Origin: CAZSGN01 sp964606415
GTDB taxonomy: Bacteria > Bacteroidota > Bacteroidia > Bacteroidales > JBBRXJ01
Direction: 5' to 3'
NCBI GenBank assembly: GCA_964606415.1
Contig: CAZSGN010000134.1
Location: forward strand, 1-7,531
DNA: 7,531 nucleotides
The position numbers and the translations under genes were made by a program. The notes beneath the pieces are model-generated. The model did no database searches and was not told the origin of the DNA. It saw nothing but the letters and a program-made list of their open reading frames with translations. Below are positions 1 to 5,662 of the stretch, in pieces (position 1 is the first letter of the stretch; the number at the start of each line of letters is the position of its first letter).

Positions 1-1453
1 CAGGCACTTCTTTATATGCTTTCTTAAAACTGTTGCCCGGTTTCTCCGGTATCATCTTGGCAAGCTTATCGGCCTCATCAAGGGGTAATTTCAAAACCCG
101 GGCCACATCACGAATAGCCATTTTAGGCGCCATGGTGCCAAACGTAATAATATTGGCAACCCGCTTTTGCCCGTATTTTTGAACCACCCAATTAAGCACC
201 TCTTCACGCCCGTCCTCATCAAAATCAATATCAATATCAGGCATTGACACACGGTCAGGATTAAGAAAACGCTCAAAAAGGAGGCTATACTTAATCGGGT
301 CTATATCGGTTATCCTCAGGCAATATGCAACAGCCGACCCCGCAGCAGAACCCCTGCCCGGGCCAACTGAAACGCCCATTTCACGTGCAGCCTTAAGGAA
401 ATCCCAGACAATCAAAAAATAACCAGGAAAACCCATATTTTTGATGGTCGCAAGCTCAAAATCTATTCGTTCCCGGGCCTCTTCAGAAACCTCGCCCCAC
501 CGCTCCTTCGCTCCCTCAAAAGTAATATGCCGTAAATAATCATCACTATCATCAAAACCCTCCGGGAGATTAAACTCAGGCATTACAGGATCACTATCCA
601 ACTCATAATCCTCGACTTTATCAACAATATCGACTACTCTTTCAAGGGCTTCAGGATAATCAGCAAAAAGTTCCTGCATCTCGGCTTTTGTTTTGAAAAA
701 CTCCTGCCTGGTATAACGCATCCGTTCATTATCATCAAAATCAGCATTGGTATTAATGCATATAAGTATATCATGCGCCTCTGCATCATCTTCATTTACA
801 AAATGAACATCATTAGTCGCAATATAAGGAATGTTCAGTTTTTCCGAAATAGCTTTAATCCCTTTATTAGCTGTAACCTGGTTATTGTATACCTCCTGGT
901 CGATATCAGGATTCCCGGACGGATGAAACTGCATCTCCAAATAATAATCCTCACCAAATATTTCTTTAAACTCAGCCGCTACTTCTTCGGCTTTCTGCTG
1001 TTCACCTTTAATAATCAATGATGGAACTTCACCACCAATACATGCCGAAGAAGCAATGATCCCATCGCTATAACGGCGCAAAAGTTCTTTATCCAGGCGG
1101 GGTTTATAATAAAAGCCATCTGTCCATGCATAAGATACTAATTTCAATAAATTATGATACCCCGTTGTATTTTTAGCCAGCAACACCAAATGATGACCAC
1201 TCCTGTCTTCCGGGCTTTTCTTTTCCTGCATGCCATTTTTGGCAACATATACCTCACACCCAATAATCGGCTTAATACCAGCCTTTTTGGCAGATTTATG
1301 GAAATCCTTCACCCCAAACATGCTGCCATGATCAGTAATAGCAAGGGCTTCCATGCCATCGCCCTTGGCTTTCTCCAACAAAACAGGAATACTTGACTGA
1401 CCATCTAATATCGAATATTGGGTATGAACATGCAGGTGGCAAAAACGGCTCAT
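1..1453 (-). CDS. dnaE: DNA polymerase III subunit alpha, N-terminal 484 residues (partial)
   Basis: This is the replicative polymerase subunit of the DNA polymerase III holoenzyme. I translated the minus strand from ATG at 1453-1451; the frame stays open to the left edge, so the C-terminal part lies outside the window. Residues 1 to about 220 form the PHP domain, starting HLHVHTQYSILDG, with TDHG at 40-43, E67, H88, C138 and D215/H217. The polymerase core follows with GPGRGSAAGS from residue 364 and PDIDIDF at 405-411. By alignment with E. coli D401/D403, D406 and D408 are the catalytic aspartates; the third lies beyond the window. The start fits the family, because the HxH motif sits about 8 residues in. 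No Shine-Dalgarno sequence precedes it, as is usual in Bacteroidota. The gene diverges from rpsP. The identification is secure; only the 3' extent is unknown. Confidence 0.97.
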   Translation of the reverse strand, partial: MSRFCHLHVHTQYSILDGQSSIPVLLEKAKGDGMEALAITDHGSMFGVKDFHKSAKKAGIKPIIGCEVYVAKNGMQEKKSPEDRSGHHLVLLAKNTTGYHNLLKLVSYAWTDGFYYKPRLDKELLRRYSDGIIASSACIGGEVPSLIIKGEQQKAEEVAAEFKEIFGEDYYLEMQFHPSGNPDIDQEVYNNQVTANKGIKAISEKLNIPYIATNDVHFVNEDDAEAHDILICINTNADFDDNERMRYTRQEFFKTKAEMQELFADYPEALERVVDIVDKVEDYELDSDPVMPEFNLPEGFDDSDDYLRHITFEGAKERWGEVSEEARERIDFELATIKNMGFPGYFLIVWDFLKAAREMGVSVGPGRGSAAGSAVAYCLRITDIDPIKYSLLFERFLNPDRVSMPDIDIDFDEDGREEVLNWVVQKYGQKRVANIITFGTMAPKMAIRDVARVLKLPLDEADKLAKMIPEKPGNSFKKAYKEVP

Positions 1454-1492
1454 GTTATTTGAATTACAGGGTTTTACAAAAAACTTAAAATC

Positions 1493-1510
1493 TTCTGTAA
1501 AAATACAGAA
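1493..1510. repeat. Inverted repeat upstream of dnaE
   Basis: TTCTGTA at 1493-1499 and TACAGAA at 1504-1510 are perfect 7-bp arms around a 4-nt A spacer. The element sits 40 to 57 nt upstream of the dnaE ATG, within the likely promoter or 5' leader. It could be an operator half-site pair or a small RNA hairpin. There is no adjacent T tract on either side long enough to suggest a terminator. Confidence 0.5.
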
Positions 1511-1522
1511 TTGCAAGGGAAG

Positions 1523-1540
1523 TTTTAACAGCTGTTAAAA
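1523..1540. repeat. Perfect 18-bp palindrome upstream of dnaE
   Basis: TTTTAACAGCTGTTAAAA reads the same on both strands and is centred between 1531 and 1532, about 78 bp upstream of the dnaE start. Perfect two-fold symmetry without a spacer fits a dimeric regulator site better than an RNA hairpin. Its right half (AGCTGTTAAAA) occurs again just before and overlapping the start of the gene at 3865. The regulator is unknown and the role is inferred only from symmetry and position. Confidence 0.45.
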
Positions 1541-1924
1541 ACTTATAAGAAAATTTTGCAGCCTTAATTTCATATGTCCCTGAATAAACAATTCCTGTGT
1601 TGATTACTGAAGAGAAACATTCTATTTGGGGCCTGCTTTTTTTTCAATCAAAAAAGAATCTGCCGCCTTGCCATTTTAAACCAGCAAAGTATAACAGGCA
1701 GCCGGATAGAAAAAAAATTCAAAGCTTTTACATTGCTGTCCGGGTAAAAGCCACTGTTCATTACAATATTACAGCTTATTAAAATACAATGTCACTAATA
1801 AAAATGATTCACCTCTCCCTTTTATTTGATATTTGTGCCCCATCACCAAATGGTTACAAATAAAGGATTAGCAGTTAACATTAAGATAAACCTTATAAAT
1901 ACGCAGGCTATTTCATTAATAATG

Positions 1925-1955
1925 TTGAAAATAAAAAAATTATGTCTTATATTTG
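1925..1955 (+). promoter_or_regulatory. Bacteroidota-type promoter for rpsP-rimM
   Basis: A TTG at 1925-1927 and TATATTTG at 1948-1955 are separated by 20 nt. The second box matches the Bacteroidota -7 consensus TAnnTTTG perfectly, and the first is the usual -33 TTG core. Transcription would start near 1961-1963, giving a leader of about 25 nt that is AT-rich and has no Shine-Dalgarno sequence. Confidence 0.75.
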
Positions 1956-1987
1956 CGGTTCCAAATTTTTAAACATATTAATTAATT

Positions 1988-2665
1988 ATGCCAACAAAAA
2001 TCAGATTAAGTAGACAAGGGCGAAAGAAGAAGCCGTTCTACCACATCGTAGTAACGGACAGCCGGGTGCCACGGGATGGCAAGTACATTGAAAAAATTGG
2101 CACTTACAACCCCGTAACCAACCCCGCAACCATTGACCTGGACTTTGACCGGGCACTGACATGGTTACAAACAGGAGCGCAACCAACAGATACTTGTCGC
2201 TCCATATTATCATCCAGAGGGGTCATGATGAAAAAACACCTTCTTGAAGGCGTGAAAAAAGGTGCTTTCGATGAAGCAGCAGCTGAAGAAAAATTTAATG
2301 CCTGGCTGCAGGATAAAGAAGGAAAAATGAATGCAGAGAAAGAAAAGCGCTCTAAAAAAGAAGAAGCAGAAAAGAAAAAACGCTTTGATGCCGAACAAAA
2401 AATTAGAGAAGAACGAGCTGCTGCACTAATGAAAAAACAATCGGATTTGGCCGAAGAAGCAAAAGCTGATGAAGAAGCACCAGCAGAAGTAAATTCTCAA
2501 GAACCACAAGTTCAGGCAGAAGAAAAAGCGGCTGAAGAAACCAAAGCTGAAGAAGTGAAAACTGAAGCGCCTAAAGCAGAAGAAAAAACCGAAAAGGAAG
2601 AGCCTGCTGCTGAAAACAAAGAAGAAAGCGGGAACGAAGAAAAAAAAGAAGAAGGCACTGAATAA
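1988..2665 (+). CDS. rpsP: 30S ribosomal protein bS16 with long charged C-terminal tail
   Basis: This is a structural protein of the small ribosomal subunit that binds 16S rRNA during 30S assembly. Residues 1 to about 88 are the conserved bS16 core, beginning MPTKIRLSRQGRKKKPFYHI, with VTDSRVPRDGKYIEKIGTYNP and a later ILSSRGVMMKKHL segment. The remaining roughly 135 residues are low-complexity. About 100-150 is rich in Lys, Arg, Glu and Ala and probably helical; about 155-225 is dominated by Glu, Lys and Ala and is acidic, probably disordered. The protein has 225 residues against about 80-90 in most bacteria. Bacteroidota bS16 proteins are known to be extended, but this is long. The start is fixed by the conserved MPTKIRL. 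It is followed 21 nt later by rimM, presumably in the same transcript. Confidence 0.97.
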   Translation: MPTKIRLSRQGRKKKPFYHIVVTDSRVPRDGKYIEKIGTYNPVTNPATIDLDFDRALTWLQTGAQPTDTCRSILSSRGVMMKKHLLEGVKKGAFDEAAAEEKFNAWLQDKEGKMNAEKEKRSKKEEAEKKKRFDAEQKIREERAAALMKKQSDLAEEAKADEEAPAEVNSQEPQVQAEEKAAEETKAEEVKTEAPKAEEKTEKEEPAAENKEESGNEEKKEEGTE

Positions 2666-2686
2666 TTTGCCTCAACCTTAAGCCTT

Positions 2687-3202
2687 ATGATCCGAAAAGA
2701 GGATTGTGTTTACATCGGACAACTCGTTAAAACACACGGCATAAAAGGAGAGATGGTAGTTCAGAACCCACAAGGGATAACTGATCAAATATTTGAAGAG
2801 GAATGGGTAATGGTCAATATTGATCAACAACCTGTTCCTTTTTTTTTGGAATCGATCAGGGAACTGGATGAGCAAAATTTCCTGGTCAAATTTGAAGATA
2901 TCGATAATAAAGATCAGGCAGGTATTCTTCGAGGAAAAGAATTAATGCTTAAAACTGATGAGCAGAATAGCTCAAAAGACAAACTCCCCAATCCCGAAAA
3001 TATCTATGGATTCGAAGTCTCAGACCAAAGCCTGGGCGTATTAGGCAGCGTGACAGGCTTTATTGATCATCCACAAAACCCGCTTATCGAAGTTAATAAC
3101 GGAAAGATGCTTATCCCCATGCAGGAAAATCTTATCATTGAAATAAATCCCACCGAGAAGAAAATTATTTTTGACCTGCCCGAAGGCTTGGTTGATCTAT
3201 GA
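2687..3202 (+). CDS. rimM: Ribosome maturation factor RimM
   Basis: RimM binds ribosomal protein uS19 and helps mature the head of the 30S subunit in the cytoplasm. Its 171 residues match the usual length. The N-terminal RimM domain (about 6-95) opens with YIGQLVKTHGIKGEM, the family signature. A linker of about 10 residues leads into the C-terminal PRC-barrel (about 104-171), with IYGFEV, LGSVTGFIDHPQNPLIEV, MLIPMQENLI and the typical LPEGLVDL ending. It lies 21 nt after rpsP, with no promoter or terminator between them, so it is most likely co-transcribed from the promoter at 1925. The trmD and rplS genes that follow rimM in many other bacteria are not here; a gene on the opposite strand follows at once. 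The ATG has no Shine-Dalgarno sequence. Confidence 0.96.
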   Translation: MIRKEDCVYIGQLVKTHGIKGEMVVQNPQGITDQIFEEEWVMVNIDQQPVPFFLESIRELDEQNFLVKFEDIDNKDQAGILRGKELMLKTDEQNSSKDKLPNPENIYGFEVSDQSLGVLGSVTGFIDHPQNPLIEVNNGKMLIPMQENLIIEINPTEKKIIFDLPEGLVDL

Positions 3203-3634
3203 TCAAAAACCCTGCCCTTCAATGCGCTCAATGCCCTGCTTCCAATCAGCCGGAACAGGAAAAGATTGTTTAAGGGTTGGGTTAAATCCGACCATAACAG
3301 CCTGGTTGCGCGCTTTAATGTTTTGGCCATCCAAGCTTATAAGATACTGAAGAAAAACAATGCTCTTATGCCCAATCCGGGTCACTTTGCTCCATACTTC
3401 AACCTCATCATTCAAATAAACAGGCTCATAAAAATCAATGGTGATATTTGCTGCAACCATTGACTGGTAATCCCACTGAATCTCCGAGCCGATCATCTGC
3501 TCAAAATAACGAACCCGTGCAAAATCAAAATAATGATGATACATGGAATTATTGACATGCCGGTTCATATCTACATCATTTAACCTTATTTGTACCGGCA
3601 CCCGGTGATTAAAAACTTCTTCTTTTATAATCAT
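3203..3634 (-). CDS. Acyl-CoA thioesterase, 4HBT/hotdog family
   Basis: A single hotdog-fold domain predicted to hydrolyse an acyl-CoA (or acyl-ACP) thioester in the cytoplasm; the chain specificity cannot be read. The family signature is visible as VQIRLNDVDMNRHVNNSMYHHYFDFAR. Counting from the ATG at 3634, the second Asp of DVD (D22) aligns with the catalytic Asp17 of Pseudomonas 4-hydroxybenzoyl-CoA thioesterase, followed by HVNN at 26-29. A later segment, ITIDFYEPVYLNDEVEVWSK, is typical of the long hotdog strands. This start gives 143 residues, normal for the family. ATG at 3658 would add 8 residues. A longer frame from 3736 starts with TTG, which I read as the promoter -33 element. Its stop codon abuts the rimM stop, so the two genes converge without a spacer. 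Confidence 0.88.
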   Translation of the reverse strand: MIIKEEVFNHRVPVQIRLNDVDMNRHVNNSMYHHYFDFARVRYFEQMIGSEIQWDYQSMVAANITIDFYEPVYLNDEVEVWSKVTRIGHKSIVFLQYLISLDGQNIKARNQAVMVGFNPTLKQSFPVPADWKQGIERIEGQGF

Positions 3635-3706
3635 TTGCCTGCTTTTTAAATCAATCATTAGCTTTTCAAAAGAACCTTGATGTGTTAATAATGATACTTT
3701 TTTTTT

Positions 3707-3736
3707 TAAAAATAATTTATATAAAAACCTGATCAA
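3707..3736 (-). promoter_or_regulatory. Candidate promoter for the thioesterase gene
   Basis: On the minus strand, TTG at 3736-3734 and TATTTTTA at 3714-3707 are 19 nt apart. The second box matches TAnnTTTG except for its last base. Transcription would begin near 3700, upstream of both candidate ATG codons (3658 and 3634). If correct, the TTG at 3736 cannot be the start codon. The region is very AT-rich, so chance matches are possible. Confidence 0.45.
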
Positions 3737-3842
3737 TTGGTTGTTTTGTGATCATAAATTTCCTTTAAACCATGTAAAAATAGAGATAATTAAAATATTT
3801 TTTCCAATCCTCACCGGGATTTCAAAAACTTTTTATATTTTT

Positions 3843-3862
3843 AGCTGTTATAAAAGCTGTTA
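3843..3862 (+). repeat. Direct repeat AGCTGTTA just before the start at 3865
   Basis: AGCTGTTA occurs at 3843-3850 and again at 3855-3862, 12 bp apart (a little over one helical turn), ending 2 nt before the ATG. The second copy continues as AGCTGTTAAAA, identical to one half of the palindrome at 1523-1540. It lies where the leader and ribosome entry site should be, and there is no Shine-Dalgarno sequence. A binding site is possible, but the repeat is short. Confidence 0.3.
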
Positions 3863-3864
3863 AA

Positions 3865-5334
3865 ATGTCGTTTATATCAAGATTAAAAGTCCGCTTCGGT
3901 ATGATTCCCTCCACGGATCATGTCGTTTCCCAAAGGCAAGCCCTTGAGGAAGAGTATGATAGATTTATAAACTTCACAGAAACTGAAGCTTATAAACGCT
4001 ATAAAGAATTGGATGAATTTGTTAACTCACCCGAATTCGAGCAACAAAAAGAAAAAATAAAAGGCCAGAAATTTGAAGATACGGAAGCATTCCAGAAACT
4101 GCAACGCTACAAAGAACTAAAGAAAGATCCTGCCATCAAAACTTACGAAAAAGTGATTGCTTCCAAAGCTTTTTCTGATTATCAGGCCACAGAAAAATCA
4201 AGCCAGTTAAGCCGGTTTTTGGAATTAAAAGAATACATCAATTCATCTGATTTCCAGAACATAAAAAACAATACCCCGAAAAAAGAATACAAAACAACCG
4301 AGGCTTTTCAAAAAGAACAGGAATATATAAAACTGGGCAAATCACCGGCGATAAAAAAATACATAAAATTCACCAATTCTTCTAAATTCGAGACATACCA
4401 ATCCATCAAAGATTCGGACAAGTTAACGGAATTAAAAGAACTGGAGGATTATGTGCAATCAGAAGAATTCCGCCAGACCAAAGAATATATGGCGCTTTCT
4501 CCTAAGAAAAAGTTTGAGCAATCAGATGAATATAAACAACTACAGGAGTATCTTCAACTAAAAAATTCGGATGATTTTAAGTGGTTCTTTAGCCTTGAAG
4601 GAACACATAAATTTGATGAAATTAAGCGTTGGCATGAGACTTTCTCCGATGATTTCTCGCAAAATCAATTAGATACCAATAAATGGCTTACCAAATATTT
4701 TTACGGGGAAGCCATCCTGAATGATACCTATACCATCCAAACCGATAAACATTTTGTTACAGATGGCCAAAATATTGAAATTGAGAATGGTATTTTAAAA
4801 ATTATCACTAAAAACGAACCGGTAGAAGGAAGAGCCTGGCACCCAAAACATGGGTTCCACCCCAAAAAATTTGATTACACCTCAGGTATTATCAATACCG
4901 GGCATGTGCTCCGCCAGCAATACGGGAAATTTGAAGCCAAAGTAAAAATAGATCCCGGTGTTGGCCATGCTTTTTGGATGGCTGGTGATAAAGCATTACC
5001 ACAACTCAATGTTTTTCAGTACCATAAAAACAAACTCTCTTTTGGTATATTGACCGGCTCAATGACCAAAAAAGGTGTTCATAAAAATATTTCCAAAACC
5101 AGCGGATCTAAATACACCAAAGATTATCACATTTTTACCCTCGAATGGACGCCGGATAAAATTACCTGGAAAATTAACGAACAGGAAGCCAAAACAATTA
5201 CTGCAGATGTCCCTCAAATCCCCATGTATATCAATCTGAGCTCAGGTGTGCATGACGGCCATGTTAAAGATGAATTATTGCCGGCAACCATGGAGGTAGA
5301 ATGGGTTAAAGTGTATGAAAGAGTAGATGTGTAA
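3865..5334 (+). CDS. Helical-repeat protein with catalytically dead GH16-like domain
   Basis: A 489-residue protein of unknown function in two parts. Residues 30 to about 262 are charged, probably all-helical, with three tandem units of 72 residues starting near 49, 121 and 193. Residues about 258-489 are a GH16-type beta-sandwich: ETFSDDF, TSGIINTGHV, YGKFEAKVKIDPGVGHAFWM, HIFTLEWTPDKITWKIN and the family-typical ending LPATMEVEWVKVYE. The catalytic strand, normally ExDxxE, reads QLNVFQ at 380-385, so nucleophile, helper Asp and acid/base are all amides (Q380, N382, Q385). Hydrolysis is therefore not expected; glycan binding or a structural role is an inference. There is no signal peptide, lipobox or membrane segment, so it is probably cytoplasmic. 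The ATG at 3865 lacks a Shine-Dalgarno sequence, and I see no convincing promoter. The 3' end lies just before a scaffold gap but is complete. Confidence 0.85.
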   Translation: MSFISRLKVRFGMIPSTDHVVSQRQALEEEYDRFINFTETEAYKRYKELDEFVNSPEFEQQKEKIKGQKFEDTEAFQKLQRYKELKKDPAIKTYEKVIASKAFSDYQATEKSSQLSRFLELKEYINSSDFQNIKNNTPKKEYKTTEAFQKEQEYIKLGKSPAIKKYIKFTNSSKFETYQSIKDSDKLTELKELEDYVQSEEFRQTKEYMALSPKKKFEQSDEYKQLQEYLQLKNSDDFKWFFSLEGTHKFDEIKRWHETFSDDFSQNQLDTNKWLTKYFYGEAILNDTYTIQTDKHFVTDGQNIEIENGILKIITKNEPVEGRAWHPKHGFHPKKFDYTSGIINTGHVLRQQYGKFEAKVKIDPGVGHAFWMAGDKALPQLNVFQYHKNKLSFGILTGSMTKKGVHKNISKTSGSKYTKDYHIFTLEWTPDKITWKINEQEAKTITADVPQIPMYINLSSGVHDGHVKDELLPATMEVEWVKVYERVDV

Positions 5335-5345
5335 GTGGGTATGTG
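5291..5345 (+). repeat. 55-bp contig-end overlap, left copy
   Basis: These 55 bases run from inside the last codons of the pseudo-GH16 gene, past its stop, up to the first N. They are identical to 5446-5500, the first 55 bases after the Ns. Both copies end exactly at the gap, which is what two contigs sharing a k-mer overlap would give. This copy is in its natural context. Confidence 0.93.
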
Positions 5346-5445
5346 NNNNNNNNNNNNNNNNNNNNNNNNNNNNNNNNNNNNNNNNNNNNNNNNNNNNNNN
5401 NNNNNNNNNNNNNNNNNNNNNNNNNNNNNNNNNNNNNNNNNNNNN
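5346..5445. other. Scaffold gap of 100 Ns
   Basis: Exactly 100 undetermined bases, the conventional placeholder for a join of unknown length. Because the flanks overlap by 55 identical bases, the true gap is probably zero or negative. The real sequence most likely runs directly from 5345 to 5501. Confidence 0.97.
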
Positions 5446-5500
5446 TGGAGGTAGAATGGGTTAAAGTGTATGAAAGAGTAGATGTGTAAGTGGGTATGTG
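5446..5500 (+). repeat. 55-bp contig-end overlap, right copy (artefactual duplicate)
   Basis: Identical to 5291-5345. It repeats the last codons and stop of the pseudo-GH16 gene, encoding the ending EVEWVKVYERVDV, and should not be annotated as a second gene fragment. After merging, the spacer between that gene and recJ is about 227 bp. Confidence 0.9.
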
Positions 5501-5505
5501 GGTAT
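5490..5505 (+). repeat. Two tandem copies of GTGGGTAT
   Basis: The octamer GTGGGTAT occurs twice head to tail at 5490-5505, right after the stop codon of the pseudo-GH16 gene in the right copy. The left contig ends inside the second unit. A short tandem array here could have more copies in the genome and explain why the assembly broke at this point. Confidence 0.5.
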
Positions 5506-5570
5506 TCTTCTATATAAGCCTCTTCAATTCCTGAAATATAGGTTTTCTTTGTACTGGTTCTGGCCAGCCG

Positions 5571-5603
5571 CTTGCTGAATTATGGGAAACATTTTGCAGC
5601 AAG
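5571..5603. repeat. Inverted repeat, possible stem-loop
   Basis: CTTGCTG at 5571-5577 pairs with CAGCAAG at 5597-5603 around a 19-nt loop. It lies downstream of the pseudo-GH16 gene and could act as a weak transcription end or an mRNA 3' stabiliser. No T tract follows it on the plus strand, so it is not a standard intrinsic terminator. Confidence 0.3.
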
Positions 5604-5662
5604 TCAATGAAATTATTATTAACAACACGTTCCCAAATTGTTGAAATGATGCTTTAAAGATA

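Larger units (their letters stand above)
1454..1987. other. Divergent intergenic region between dnaE and rpsP
   Basis: This stretch of 534 bases shows no convincing gene. The longest open frame, on the plus strand at 1597-1782, starts with GTG, matches no family I recognise and has unlikely composition. What can be seen is a hairpin-forming inverted repeat (1493-1510) and an 18-bp palindrome (1523-1540) on the dnaE side, an AT-rich middle with an 8-T run at 1637-1644, and the rpsP promoter at 1925-1955. I found no well-spaced TTG/TAnnTTTG promoter for dnaE. A small RNA in the middle cannot be excluded but has no positive support. Confidence 0.7.

Noticed and set aside
1480..1545. TAAGTTTT matches on the minus strand as a dnaE promoter
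   Set aside because: Two matches exist, but neither has a TTG at proper spacing.
1597..1782. 61-codon plus-strand frame between dnaE and rpsP
   Set aside because: It starts with GTG, has no ribosome site or promoter in place, matches no family I recognise and its composition is unlike the neighbouring proteins.
3067..3330. Minus-strand 87-codon frame over the rimM/thioesterase junction
   Set aside because: It is a shadow of two well-identified genes in other frames.
3834..3843. TATATTTT or TATTTTTA as a -7 box for the gene at 3865
   Set aside because: No TTG lies at the right distance (about 19-21 nt) upstream, and the region is too AT-rich for a lone box to count.
3865..5334. Active secreted laminarinase or agarase in a polysaccharide utilisation locus
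   Set aside because: The catalytic acids are missing, there is no signal peptide, and no SusC/SusD or other carbohydrate genes are nearby.
5446..5488. A second, truncated copy of the pseudo-GH16 gene after the N gap
   Set aside because: The copy is base-identical and ends exactly at the gap, which fits a contig overlap and not a biological duplication.
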